NCBI GenBank assembly: GCA_963825645.1
Contig: CAWGTT010000006.1
Span: 1-64,000, forward strand
Reading direction: 5' to 3'
Source of the DNA: JADJPO01 sp963825645
GTDB taxonomy: Bacteria; Actinomycetota; Actinomycetes; Actinomycetales; Kineosporiaceae
Length of the DNA: 64,000 bases
The notes below the pieces were generated by a model. The model was not told where the DNA came from, did not search any database, and worked only from the letters and a program-made list of their open reading frames with translations. A program made the translations under genes and the position numbers. Of this stretch, positions 8,767 to 18,100 are shown one piece after another (positions within the stretch are counted from its first letter, which is position 1; each line of letters begins with the position of its first letter).

Positions 8767-9202
8767 ACCGGCCGACCGCTCGCGCGTGCCGGCTGTCCAG
8801 CCAGAGCAGGAACAGGCCGTTGGCCGCGATCGCCCACCCGTCGCCGCGCCGGCGTGCAGTCCTGGCCAGGGCCACACCCCCGGCGATGTAGCCGACGTCC
8901 ATCACGGCGTTGACCACCAGGATGCGGCGCAGCCTGAGCGCCCGGTGCGCAGCCGCGTCCTCGTCGGCCACCGGCTGCCGGCTGCGTGCCAGGGCGAGCG
9001 CGGCGATCAGTGCGTCGGTGCCCGCCCACGCGAGGTTCTGCCGGCCGAAGCCGGCCAGGTCGCCGCGTCCGGTACGCCGTGCCCAGACCCACAGCGCGCC
9101 GCCCGCAGCAGCCGAGGCCACCGCGAAGCGGCCGAGCTCGACGACCAGTCGGCGCTCGGCGGCCGCGACGGCCGAGGGCAGGGACGAGGTCTCGCTCGCC
9201 AT
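8756..9202 (-). CDS. small membrane protein (DUF6992-like)
   Basis: A 148-residue protein with four hydrophobic segments. The pattern GFGRQNLAWAGTDALIAALAL, a central VVNAVMDVGYIAGGVAL and a C-terminal GLFLLWLDSRHARAVGRFNR resemble DUF6992 proteins. No enzymatic motif is seen. It begins 3 nt after the Nudix gene stop, in the same direction, so the two are probably one transcript. Confidence 0.65.
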   Translation of the reverse strand: MASETSSLPSAVAAAERRLVVELGRFAVASAAAGGALWVWARRTGRGDLAGFGRQNLAWAGTDALIAALALARSRQPVADEDAAAHRALRLRRILVVNAVMDVGYIAGGVALARTARRRGDGWAIAANGLFLLWLDSRHARAVGRFNR

Positions 9203-9204
9203 GC

Positions 9205-9681
9205 TCAGAGCGTAGAGACCAGGAACTGCGCCGCCGACGCAGGGTCCAGCGCGGCCTCGATGCGCACGGCCATCTCGGGTCGCATCGCGGGCAGCCGATC
9301 GGCCGCGAACCAGCGTGCCTCGCTGTTCTCCCCGTCGGCGGGGTGCGGATCACCCGCCGTCCAGCGCAGCCGGAACACCAGGTCGAGGTAGCGCGCCTGG
9401 TCGCCGTTGTCGTAGATGATCGGATCGGTGACGTGGACGAGGCAGAGCCGTTCCGGGACGGCGTCCACGCCCGCCTCCTCGGCCACCTCACGGACCGCGG
9501 CGTCGGCGGGCTGCTCGCCGGGATCGATGATTCCCGTCACGGGGGTCCACGCGCCGTCGTCGGCACGGCGCACCATGAGCATCTCGTCACCGCGGTGGAC
9601 CACGGCCGTCACTCCGGACAGCCACAGCGAATCGGTCCCGATCTTCTCGCGCAGGGCCAGGATGAAGCTGGGTATCGACAC
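9205..9681 (-). CDS. Nudix hydrolase
   Basis: A 158-residue Nudix-fold pyrophosphohydrolase. The Nudix box GX5EX7REUXEEXGU is complete: GIIDPGE, seven residues, REVAEEAGV. The N-terminus is a short helix (SFILALREKIG) before the sheet, and YLDLVFRLRW lies downstream of the box. The substrate cannot be told from sequence. It is followed immediately by the DUF6992-like gene. Confidence 0.9.
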   Translation of the reverse strand: MSIPSFILALREKIGTDSLWLSGVTAVVHRGDEMLMVRRADDGAWTPVTGIIDPGEQPADAAVREVAEEAGVDAVPERLCLVHVTDPIIYDNGDQARYLDLVFRLRWTAGDPHPADGENSEARWFAADRLPAMRPEMAVRIEAALDPASAAQFLVSTL

Positions 9682-9690
9682 CGGATCAGC

Positions 9691-10263
9691 CTAGGCGCGG
9701 GCGCGTCGACGGGCCCGGAACCGGCGGATCTTGTGGATCAGCAGGGACACGACGACCAGTCCGGCGACCAGCAGGACGGCGGCGATCCCGGCAGCGACCC
9801 ACGGGTAGGTGACCCCGAGGACCACGACTGCGGCCACGGCGACGTCCTCGACGGTGCTCACCGCGATGGTGCTGACCGGCTCGGGGGACGTGTTCACCGC
9901 AGCCCGCACCCCGGCCTTGACCGAATGGCTCGCCAGTGCGGTGAACCCGGCGATCCCGGCTGCCGCGGCCTCGTTGAGGGTGCCCGCCTGCCCGGCCAGC
10001 AGTGCCCCGACCGCCGCAGCCAGACCTGGACGGATCACCGTGTGAACGGTGTCCCAGGCCGAGTCCAGGTAGGGGATCTTGTCCGCGACCAGGTCGAGCA
10101 GCGTCAGCGCCGCGGCGGCGATCAGCACGTCGGTGCGTTGCAGGGCCGGCGGGATATCGTCAGCGCCGCCGAACCGGCCGATCAGGCCGAGCAGCAGCAC
10201 CACCGCGTAGCTGTTGAGCCCGCTCGCCCAGCCGCTGCTGAACACCCACGGCAGCACCTCCAT
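9691..10263 (-). CDS. DUF4126 membrane protein
   Basis: A 190-residue integral membrane protein with the DUF4126 pattern: an N-terminal GWASGLNSYAVVLLLGLIGR segment, a central DLVADKIPYLDSAWDTVHTVIRP loop, an alternating Ala/Gly-rich membrane stretch, and a basic C-terminal tail. The ATG at 10263 overlaps the stop of the upstream alpha/beta hydrolase (ATGA), so translational coupling is likely. Function is unknown; no transport motif is visible. Confidence 0.8.
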   Translation of the reverse strand: MEVLPWVFSSGWASGLNSYAVVLLLGLIGRFGGADDIPPALQRTDVLIAAAALTLLDLVADKIPYLDSAWDTVHTVIRPGLAAAVGALLAGQAGTLNEAAAAGIAGFTALASHSVKAGVRAAVNTSPEPVSTIAVSTVEDVAVAAVVVLGVTYPWVAAGIAAVLLVAGLVVVSLLIHKIRRFRARRRARA

Positions 10264-11174
10264 CAGGCGGCATCGCCTCTCGAGGGCCGGCCAGGCGAGC
10301 TCAGTGCCTCGGCGACGGTCCGGACGACCAGCTCGACCGTCTGCTGCGCGGCGTCCCACATCGCGGCGTGCCCGCAGTGGGGGATCCGGACCCATTGCGC
10401 TCCCGGCGGCGCCATCTCCCGACGCTGCGATGGGCGGGGCAGGATCAGGTCCCGGTCGCCGAACGCGATGACCGTCGGCACGATCACGTCCCTGGCCCGT
10501 TCGAACCGGCGGTGCCTCGTCGCCTCCAACATCGCCTCATAGGCCGTGCACCGCGCCAGGGCCTCGACCGCCGAGCGGGCCAGGTCGGCCGTGACGGACG
10601 CCGGGGCGGCGCTCACGCCGGAGAACGTGAGTCGGCGTACCGCGGCCAGCTCGAGCAGCGGTAGGGCCACGGTGCGGGTGCGCCGGGCCAGCGCCCGGTT
10701 CGCGCGCAGCAGGGGGCCGGGGGCGACCGGCCGCAGCCGCAGCCCCGCGGGGGCCAGGGCGACCAGGGAGGACGCGGCGCTGTCCGCCGCCATCTCGAGG
10801 CCCACCCAGCCGCCGAGGGAGTTGCCGACCACATGCGGATCGGGCACGCCCAGCTCGGTGCAGGCTCCGGCGAGCCGGCGGGCCAAGGCCGGGCAGTCCG
10901 CGCCGGCGTCGGCGACCAGCGGTGCCGAACGGCCGTGCCCGGGCAGGTCCACCACCAGCACGTGGTACCGCTCGGCCAGGGCAGGCAGTACCAGGGTCCA
11001 GGCCGAGCGGGACGAGCCGACCCCGTGCACCAGCAGCAGGGTGGGGGCGTCGTCAACCGGACGTCCCGTCCGCGTCACCGCGATGCCGGCGACGACGTCG
11101 CTCGGATCGCCATCGAGCAGGTCGAGCGCCTCGCGGGTCGTCGTCGGCGCCGGGTGTGCAGCGGTCGGTGTCAT
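10263..11174 (-). CDS. alpha/beta-fold hydrolase
   Basis: A 303-residue alpha/beta hydrolase. Oxyanion-hole segment LLLVHGVGSS, VVDLPGHG, nucleophile elbow VGNSLGG (Ser in GNSLGG), acid on the FGDRDLILP strand and catalytic His in IPHCGHAAMWD are all present. ATG at 11174 is chosen since TGAGG lies 5 nt upstream. It is coupled to the DUF4126 gene and lies 7 nt after the YbaK-like gene, so the three form a leftward operon. The substrate is unknown. Confidence 0.88.
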   Translation of the reverse strand: MTPTAAHPAPTTTREALDLLDGDPSDVVAGIAVTRTGRPVDDAPTLLLVHGVGSSRSAWTLVLPALAERYHVLVVDLPGHGRSAPLVADAGADCPALARRLAGACTELGVPDPHVVGNSLGGWVGLEMAADSAASSLVALAPAGLRLRPVAPGPLLRANRALARRTRTVALPLLELAAVRRLTFSGVSAAPASVTADLARSAVEALARCTAYEAMLEATRHRRFERARDVIVPTVIAFGDRDLILPRPSQRREMAPPGAQWVRIPHCGHAAMWDAAQQTVELVVRTVAEALSSPGRPSRGDAA

Positions 11175-11181
11175 CGGGACC

Positions 11182-11721
11182 TCAGGCCACCTCGACGGAC
11201 GTGCCACCGGTGATCCGGACCAGCTCGGCGTGGCTGGTGGGAAAGACGGTGCGGGCGTGCCCGGCCGCGGCCCAGACCTGGTCGTGTGCGGCCAGTGCGG
11301 CGTCGACCAGGGTCTGGACGTTCTGGGTATGGCCGACCGGGGCCACTCCGCCGATGACGAAACCTGTTCTCTCCCGGACGAACTCGGCTTCGGCCCGATC
11401 GAGCCGGGTCACTCCCAGCGCAGCAGCCACCTTCGCGGTGTCGACCCGATGGGCTCCGGAGGTGAGGATCAGCAGTGGACGGCGACCGCCGGGCGCGGCG
11501 CCGTCCGGGACCGCGAAGACGAGCGAGTTGGCGATCTGGGCGACCTCGACGCCGAGCTGCGCCGCGGCGGCCGTGGCGGTCCGTGCGTGGTCGTCGAGAA
11601 CCACCACTCGGGTCGCGGCGCCCGCGGCTCCGGCCGCCGCGAGGGCGTCGACCACCCGGACGACGGCGGGATGGTCGCGCACCTGCGTCTGCGGGTCGGT
11701 GTGGCCGGTCGTCTCGGTCAT
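11182..11721 (-). CDS. YbaK/EbsC-family aminoacyl-tRNA deacylase-like protein
   Basis: A 179-residue YbaK/aaRS-editing domain protein. It shows the family features QIANSLVF, LILTSGAHRVD, a GFVIGGVAPVGH glycine-rich stretch and a C-terminal VWAAAGHARTVF / LVRITGG motif. Relatives hydrolyse mischarged tRNAs in trans (for example Cys- or Ala-tRNA-Pro); the exact specificity here is unknown. First gene of the leftward operon with the alpha/beta hydrolase and DUF4126 genes. Confidence 0.88.
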   Translation of the reverse strand: MTETTGHTDPQTQVRDHPAVVRVVDALAAAGAAGAATRVVVLDDHARTATAAAAQLGVEVAQIANSLVFAVPDGAAPGGRRPLLILTSGAHRVDTAKVAAALGVTRLDRAEAEFVRERTGFVIGGVAPVGHTQNVQTLVDAALAAHDQVWAAAGHARTVFPTSHAELVRITGGTSVEVA

Positions 11722-11748
11722 GTCGCGACGATACGCCGACCACGCATC

Positions 11749-11779
11749 GGGCCGGCCTCCCCGACGCGGAAGCCGGCCC
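11749..11779. other. 8-bp perfect inverted repeat in a divergent spacer
   Basis: GGGCCGGC at 11749-11756 pairs perfectly with GCCGGCCC at 11772-11779 across a 15-nt loop. It lies in the 251-nt region between the divergent YbaK-like and pentapeptide genes, where no transcript is expected to end. It could be an operator or a transcript leader structure rather than a terminator. Confidence 0.4.
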
Positions 11780-11972
11780 GACGCCGGTGCGGTCGGTCTT
11801 CTCGGGATCGTGACGACCTGGCCGGGCAGACCAGGGTCGACATCCGCGCCGTCCGTGGGCCGCCTGCGCAGTGCGCCGGCACCCTGAACCTAGGGGAAGA
11901 TCACTCACAGCGCCCGGCGGTCGGATCGATACGGGCATGGCGTGCTCATTGTCACGGGGTGTGAGGGGACCG

Positions 11973-12602
11973 ATGGGGTCAGAGACGACGGATCGAGCCG
12001 GGGGACCCGGCGGCCGGCCGGTCTGGGAGCCGGACGGCGACCTCGACGGCGTCCGGATCGAGGGCGTCGCGTTCGAGGACGTCGACGCACCGGGGGTGCG
12101 GTTGCTGGACTGCGAGCTGCAGTCGGTCACCCTGGCCGGTGGCACGCTGGACGGTTCCACGTGGCGCGAGTGCCGGCTCGGTGCCGTCCGGTTCACCGGG
12201 GTGGCGCTGGCCCGCAGCCAGTGGGTGGGCGGGCAGGTCGCCGAGTCCTCGCTCGCGGGCTGCGAGATGCACCAGGCGACGTGGACCCGGCTGAGCGTCG
12301 GCGGCTGCGTGCTCGACGGGGTCAACCTGCGTCAGTGCCGCTGGAAGGAGGTGCAGCTGACCGACTGCGTGCTGCGCGATGTCGACCTGGCTGGGGCGAG
12401 GCTGGCCGAGGTGCGGATGCGGGGGTGCACCCTGGAACGGGTCGACCTGACCAAAGCCGTTCTGTCGCAGGTAGATCTGCGGAGCTGTCGGTTGGGTCTG
12501 TCCCGCGGCTGGACCGCGCTGCGCGGGGCCACCATCGACCATGGCCAGCTGGTCGAGATCGCCCCGGCGCTGGCGGCCGAGCTGAAGATCACCGTGCGCT
12601 GA
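11973..12602 (+). CDS. pentapeptide-repeat protein
   Basis: A 209-residue protein made almost entirely of pentapeptide repeats: strings of A/C-x-L-x-x, such as LLDCELQSVTLAG and DLAGARLAEVRMRGCTLERVDL. These are predicted to fold as a right-handed quadrilateral beta-helix from about residue 25 to 175, with a short C-terminal cap. The ATG at 11973 has GAGGGG 4 nt upstream; two in-frame earlier starts lack this. Some pentapeptide proteins mimic DNA and protect gyrase, but nothing here proves that role. It converges on and overlaps the Fic gene by 14 nt. Confidence 0.85.
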   Translation: MGSETTDRAGGPGGRPVWEPDGDLDGVRIEGVAFEDVDAPGVRLLDCELQSVTLAGGTLDGSTWRECRLGAVRFTGVALARSQWVGGQVAESSLAGCEMHQATWTRLSVGGCVLDGVNLRQCRWKEVQLTDCVLRDVDLAGARLAEVRMRGCTLERVDLTKAVLSQVDLRSCRLGLSRGWTALRGATIDHGQLVEIAPALAAELKITVR

Positions 12603-13821
12603 GCCGTTCCGTGCGCTGGCCGAGCTGGGTCTCCACGCGTTCCAGCAGGTCCAGAACGCCCTGGGCGGCCCAGACCCGGTTGCGTCCAGCGCCGGAGAGC
12701 TCGGTGAGCACCCCGGCTGCGGTCAGTCGGTCGACCGCCGCGTAGATGTTCTTGTCGGCGACAGCTCTGGCGGGCTGCTCGGGCCGCTCGCCGCTCGGGC
12801 GGGTCAGCTCGCGCAGGCTGTCGATGTCGACCACGGGCTGACGCAGCAGGGCGTCGAGCAGCCGGGCCGACGCGGAGCCGGATCGCGGGTGCACCGCCTC
12901 CTGCCATTGCGTGCGCAGGGCGGCCACGTCCCCGGCCAGGCGTAGTCCGGCGGTGGCAGCCCGGGTGGTGGCGGCGGCGAACCGGATCAGCCAGGCCTCC
13001 AACCGCCCGGCGCGGTAGTCGTCGAGTCCGACGAAATACCCGTCGACGTCTGCCAGCAGCACGGTGGAGACCGGCACCACGGTGCGTCGGGCCAGCTCAC
13101 GTCGTCGCAGGAGCACGTGCACCAGGGCCCGGCCGGTGCGACCGTTGCCGTCGGTGAACGGGTGGATCGTCTCGAACTGTGCGTGTGCTACGGCGGCCTG
13201 GGCGATCGGGTCGACATCGGTGCGGTTGCAGAACGTCACCAGGTCGGTGACCAGGCCGGCCACTCGCTCCGGTGCGGGCGGGACGTAGAGGGCGCCGTGC
13301 GGAGAGAGGTCGCCACCGCCGACCCAGTTCTGCATGGTGCGTAGCCGGCCCGCCCAGCCGCCCTCGTAGGGATCTGCCTCCATCAGCAGCCGGTGCACGT
13401 GCAGCAGGTCGGCCACGTGGTACGGCGTCCGGGCAGGGGGAGTGGCGACCGCCGCCGACATCGCTCGCACGTTGGCCGCCACGTGGGCGGCGGCCGTCTG
13501 CACCGGGACCCCGCGGAGCATGGCCAGTCCCAGCTCCCGCTGGGTCGCCGCGAGGTGCTCGATCTTGGAGGAGGCCACCGACTCCGAGCGCAGCAGCGCG
13601 CCGGCCAGCGTGGTCACGTCGACGGTCGTCCTCTCGTCGAGCATCTGGACGGCGTCGCGCGCGGCCCGGAGCACCGGAGCCGCTTCGCCGAGCGGCACAT
13701 GAAGGCCGGCGATCGGGGGCACCACGGCGACGTCGAGCGCCTCGGCAAGTCCGGTGCTGGTGGACCACGGTGAGTCCCACGGACGCTGTTCCTGCCCGAG
13801 GGCCGGCCAGTCAACCGTCAT
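12589..13821 (-). CDS. Fic-domain protein with C-terminal winged helix
   Basis: A 410-residue Fic/DOC protein, predicted to transfer AMP or a related group to a target hydroxyl. The catalytic motif HPFTDGNGRTGR is complete. Upstream, around residues 80-90, lies SVASSKIEH, matching the class II inhibitory helix (S/T)xxxE(G/N) except that His follows the Glu. After the Fic core, VDIDSLRELT... and ...NIYAAVDRLTAAGVLTEL look like a winged helix, as in many Fic proteins. The ATG at 13821 has GGGAG about 8 nt upstream. Function may be toxin-like or regulatory; no separate antitoxin gene is adjacent, consistent with intramolecular inhibition. Confidence 0.9.
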   Translation of the reverse strand: MTVDWPALGQEQRPWDSPWSTSTGLAEALDVAVVPPIAGLHVPLGEAAPVLRAARDAVQMLDERTTVDVTTLAGALLRSESVASSKIEHLAATQRELGLAMLRGVPVQTAAAHVAANVRAMSAAVATPPARTPYHVADLLHVHRLLMEADPYEGGWAGRLRTMQNWVGGGDLSPHGALYVPPAPERVAGLVTDLVTFCNRTDVDPIAQAAVAHAQFETIHPFTDGNGRTGRALVHVLLRRRELARRTVVPVSTVLLADVDGYFVGLDDYRAGRLEAWLIRFAAATTRAATAGLRLAGDVAALRTQWQEAVHPRSGSASARLLDALLRQPVVDIDSLRELTRPSGERPEQPARAVADKNIYAAVDRLTAAGVLTELSGAGRNRVWAAQGVLDLLERVETQLGQRTERLSAR

Positions 13822-14256
13822 CACGGAGCTCCCTACGCTAGTCATAGTTACGGTTAGCCAATTCAATAGTAAGTATCAGAAGCCATCATGACGTGTGTGG
13901 CAATCGCGGGATCACCGGGCGTGCAGGCCGCGGCGCCTCGGCCGTTCGGGCCACGGAACTGCTGTTGACACCCATCCCGAGCGGTGTACAGTCGAATCGT
14001 TCGAACACTTGTTCGATCACCCGGCCGAGGGCTTCGCGGACTCCTGGTCGGGGGTGGGTTGTGGCGGGGCGACTCGACCCCGCCCCGTCACGGCTCGCGC
14101 CAGCGGGTCCGGGCGGGGTGTGGGGAAGCACCCCGCCCAGGACTCGTCGAGATGTCCCGCTTCCCCCGGGACACCGCCAGGTACGTCGTCCGGGCTTGTG
14201 CTCGCTATGGCGCCGCAGCACACGGCGAGCCGAGCCCGTGAGTGGGGAGGTCAGTG
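13822..14256 (+). promoter_or_regulatory. regulatory region with SOS (LexA) box for the dnaE2 cassette
   Basis: A 435-nt spacer between the divergent Fic gene and the DUF6504 gene. A good sigma-70-type promoter is visible: TTGACA at 13965-13970, a 16-nt spacer, TACAGT at 13987-13992. About 8 nt after the -10 is TCGAACACTTGTTCGA at 14001-14016, a perfect palindrome fitting the mycobacterial/actinobacterial LexA box TCGAAC-N4-GTTCGA, overlapping the expected transcription start. The 240 nt from there to the DUF6504 start hold no convincing gene. They may be a long leader or contain a second promoter. Confidence 0.85.
14001..14016. promoter_or_regulatory. LexA/SOS box
   Basis: TCGAAC-ACTT-GTTCGA is a perfect inverted repeat identical in layout to the SOS box known upstream of dnaE2, imuA and recA in mycobacteria. 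Its position over the +1 of the promoter at 13965-13992 predicts LexA repression and DNA-damage induction of the rightward DUF6504-HEPN-dnaE2 genes. Confidence 0.88.
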
Positions 14257-14568
14257 ATGTCGCGACGCTTCACCGAGGTCGTCCACGTCGGGGTGCAGGA
14301 CCGCCGACCGGCGGCGTTCCGCTGGCGGGGAAACCGCTACGTCGTGCACGAGGTGCTGGGGCACTGGCGTGAACGACGTCCCTGGTGGACCGGCGGGTCA
14401 TCGGGTGGCTGGAGCAGGGAGCTGAGTGAGGAGTATGAGGTCTGGCGGGTCGAGGCATCCCGGTCCTGCGGTGGGTTGAACGCGGTGACCGGGGTCTACG
14501 ACCTGTGCCTGGACGCCGGTGCCCGGCCCGATACCGGGGTATGGCGGCTGCTGCGCGTCGTGGACTGA
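14257..14568 (+). CDS. DUF6504 family protein of the dnaE2 cassette
   Basis: A 103-residue protein with the layout of DUF6504: an N-terminal FTEVVHVG strand, PAAFRWRGNRYVVHEVLGHWRE, then YEVWRVEA and a terminal GVYDLCLD...WRLLRVVD. The ATG at 14257 has GGGGAGG 6 nt upstream. Members of this family are commonly next to dnaE2 or Y-family polymerase genes in actinobacteria. The biochemical role is unknown, but the SOS box upstream places it in the DNA-damage response. Confidence 0.8.
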   Translation: MSRRFTEVVHVGVQDRRPAAFRWRGNRYVVHEVLGHWRERRPWWTGGSSGGWSRELSEEYEVWRVEASRSCGGLNAVTGVYDLCLDAGARPDTGVWRLLRVVD

Positions 14569-14699
14569 GCGGACCGATCGCGATGGCGGTCCATGACAGC
14601 CCCGGCGAGCCACCACCTGAACCACCTGAACCACCTGAACCAACCGCCTTAGACGCCCCGAACCACCCGAGCGACTCGACCACCACGGAGGAACCCCAA

Positions 14700-15131
14700 A
14701 TGACGGCGACGACTTTGAGCCGGCCGGTCTCCCAGCCTGCCGCGCTGGCCCTGCTCGACCGGTCTTCGGCCGGGTTGTTGCAGGCCTGCGCCGCTCGTAC
14801 CGCGGCCGAGCGGTACGTCACCGCGCACCTCGCCGCGCTCCGGTCGGCGGCCGCGGTGCTCGCGGTGCGTGGGCGCAGCGGGCGAGGTGGTCCGCGCAGC
14901 GTCTGGGACCTGGTGCCCCGGGTCGCACCGGAGCTCACCGAGTGGGCCGCCTTCTTCGCCGCCACCGCTGCCCGCCGGGCGGCTGTCGAGGCCGGTCGCA
15001 GCGACGCGGTGACCCCTCGGGAAGCCGACGACCTGCTCCGCGACGCCGAGGCGTTCCAGCACGCGGTCGAGGCCGCGCTCGGCTTGCCCCAGTACCCGGT
15101 GCTTCCCGATGCCATCCCGTACTGCACCTGA
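14700..15131 (+). CDS. SAV_6107-family HEPN-domain protein
   Basis: A 143-residue all-helical protein resembling the SAV_6107 HEPN family found beside dnaE2 in actinobacteria: helix-rich ALLDRSSAGLLQACAARTAAERYVTAHLAALRSA, ...VWDLVPRVAPELTEWAAFFA, then a final Ala-rich helix. ATG at 14700 has GGAGGA 7 nt upstream. A longer in-frame version from 14583 would add a Pro/Glu-rich segment encoded by four 9-nt repeats (CCACCTGAA) but lacks a good ribosome site. I do not see the canonical RNase R-x4-6-H motif of toxin HEPNs, so it may be non-catalytic. It overlaps dnaE2 by 23 nt. Confidence 0.75.
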   Translation: MTATTLSRPVSQPAALALLDRSSAGLLQACAARTAAERYVTAHLAALRSAAAVLAVRGRSGRGGPRSVWDLVPRVAPELTEWAAFFAATAARRAAVEAGRSDAVTPREADDLLRDAEAFQHAVEAALGLPQYPVLPDAIPYCT

Positions 15132-18100
15132 GTTCACCCACCTGCACGTCGCCTCCGGCTACTCGTTGCGGTACGGGGCCTCCACCCCCGCCGCGCTGGT
15201 CAGGGCGGCTGCGGACCGGGGGATGACCGCACTGGCCCTCACCGACCGGGACGGGGTATACGGCGCGGTCAAGTTCGTCCGGGCCTGCCAGGACGCCGGG
15301 CTGAGCCCGCTGCTCGGGGTGGACCTCGCCGTCGAGGCGACCGGTACCGGCACGCCGGACCGCTGCGGTCCGTCCGGCGGGCCGCTGCGGTCCGTCCGGC
15401 GGCGCAGCCCGATCCGGGGCGGGGTCAGCGTCGATGCCCGCCACCCGCGGGTGAGCGTGCTCGCCTTCGGTGGGGACTCCTCGGTCGGCCGGCTGCCCGC
15501 AGAGGGCTGGCACCGGCTGTGCCGGCTGATCTCGGCCACCCACCTCCGCGGCGAGCGGGGGACTGCGGTGAGCACCGTGGGACTGGTCGGTGAGCATGCC
15601 CGCTCGAGCGAGGACGGCGCCGGGCCGGCGATGTTCGCCGTCCTGCTCGGACCGGACTCCGAGATGGGCCGGGCGGTGCTGGCTCGTCGCAGGGACCTGG
15701 CGTCGGCCCTCCTGGAGTCCTGGCGCCAGGCCCTGCCCGCCGGCAGCCTCGCCGTCGAGGTCGTCTGTCACCACGGTCCGCCGCAGCGCCCGGCCAGCCT
15801 CGGCCACGCCGCCCGGATGCTCGCCCTGGCCCGGCGGGCCGGGGTCCCCGCGGTGCTGACCAACGCCGTCCGGTGCGCCGACGTCGACGAGGCGGTCACC
15901 GTCGACGTACTGGACGCCGCTCGCCGGCTGGTGCCGCTCGACCTGCGCCACCTCGACCAGGTCAGCAGCGCCGGCTACCTTGCCGGACCGGCCGAGATGG
16001 TCCGGACCGCCCGAGAGGTCGCCGAGGCTGCGGGAGAGGGTGACGGCGGCGCCCGGCTGCTGGCCGACACGGCCGCCCTGGCCCTGCGCTGCCGGCTCGA
16101 CGCCCGCGGTGACCTCGGTATCGGCACGGTGCACTTCCCCGAGCCGTTCCTACTCGGGCTGGGACCGGCCGAGGACCCGCTGGCCGTGCTGCGCAAGAAG
16201 TGCGACGCCGGAATCTCGGTCAAGTACCCCACCGCCGACCGGGTACTGCTGACGACGGTCACCGAGCGGCTGGACGCCGAGCTGGCCACCATCGAGGGCC
16301 TCGGGTACGCCTCGTACTTCCTCACCGTGGCCGGAGTCTGCGAGGACATCCGGGGGATCGGGGTGCGGGTGGCCGCCCGCGGGTCGGGGGCGGGCAGCCT
16401 GGTCAACCACCTGCTCGGCATCTCCGGGGTGGACCCGATCCGGCACCACCTGCTGATGGAGCGCTTCCTGTCTCCACTGCGCGCCCAGCTGCCCGACATC
16501 GACATCGACGTGGAGTCGGCCCGCCGCGACGAGGTCTACGCCGAGATCCTCGACCGGTTCGGCGCCGAGCGGGTCAGCTGCGTCTCAATGATGGACACCT
16601 ACCGGGTCCGCCATGCCATCCGTGACGTCGGCGCCGCGCTCGGCATGCCGCCGGCCGAGATCGGCGCCATCGCCACGGCGTTTCCGCACATCCGGGCCCG
16701 GGATGCGCGCGACGCTCTGGTCGAACTGCCCGAGCTGCGTGCTGCCGGGCTGGCCTCGCCCCAGCTCGACCTGCTCTTCGACCTGGTCGAGCGGCTCGAC
16801 GGTCTGCCCCGGCACATCGCAGTGCACCCGTGCGGAGTGCTGCTCTCCGACGCCAGCCTGCTCGACCGCACCCCGGTCGAGGCCAGCTGGCAGGGCCTGC
16901 CGATGAGCCAGTTCGACAAGGACGACGTCGAGGACCTGGGTCTGCTCAAGCTCGACGTCCTCGGCATCCGGATGCAGTCGGCGATGGCCTACGCGGTCCA
17001 GGAGGTGGATCGGGTGGACGGGGCGACGGTAGATCTCGACGCGGTGGGCCTGGACGACGAGGCCACCTTCCGGATGATCCGCACCGCGCACACCCTGGGG
17101 TGCTTCCAGATCGAGTCGCCGGGACAGCGCGAGCTGATCGGCCGGTTCGGCCCGGAGACGTTCACCGACATCGTCATCGACATCTCGCTGTTCCGGCCAG
17201 GACCGGTGAAGTCCGACATGATCACCCCGTTCCTGCGGGCCCGGCAGGGCTGGGACGAGGTCTCCTACCTGCATCCCGACCTGACCGAGGCGCTCGAAGA
17301 GACCAGCGGGGTGGTGGTCTTCCACGAGCAGGTGCTGCAGATCGTCTCGAGGATCACCGGCTGCACCCTGGCCGAGGCCGACGAGATCCGCCGAGCGATG
17401 GGATCGCGTGACGGGCAGCAGCAGGTCAAGGACTGGTTCGTCCCGAAAGCCCATGAGCGCGGCTACGACGGACTGACCGTGGACCGGATCTGGCAGGTGC
17501 TGGAGGCCTTCGCCTCGTTCGGGTTTTGCCGGGCCCACGCCGCGGCGTTCGCGCTGCCCACCTATCAGTCGGCCTGGCTGAAGGCCCACCACCCGGCGGC
17601 CTTCCTGGCCGGGGTGCTCACCCATGACCCCGGCATGTATCCCAAGCGACTCATCCTGGACGACGCGCGCAACCTCGGCATCGCCGTGCTGCCGCTGGAC
17701 ATCAACGCCTCCGATGAGGTCTACCGGGTGGAGCGGGCCGAGCCGGGCACGGACGGCGCGGGACCCCACCCCGGTGCCGACCTACCCGACGGGCGCGGTT
17801 ACGGCATCCGGGTCCCGCTGACCGAGGTGAAGGGGATCGCCGAGGCCGAGGTGGCCCGGATCGTCGCCGGGCGGCCCTACGCCGACCTCGCCGACTTCCA
17901 CCACCGCACCGGCACGTCCCGTCCGGTGGTCGAGAACCTCGTCCTGGCCGGCGGGTTCGACGCCCTCTACGGGCTGGACGTCGTGCTACCGGTGCGCACC
18001 CGACGCCGGATCACCCGCCGCGACCTGCTGCTCCAGGTCGCCGAGCTCGACCGCTGGACCCGGGCCAGGACCTCGTCGGCCGGCGGGCGGGGGCCGGGTG

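Noticed and set aside
11749..11779. Rho-independent terminator
   Set aside because: It lies between two divergent starts with no transcript ending there and no T-run on either side.
14017..14250. small ORFs in the leader upstream of the DUF6504 gene
   Set aside because: Several overlapping frames exist on both strands but none has a ribosome site or recognisable sequence.
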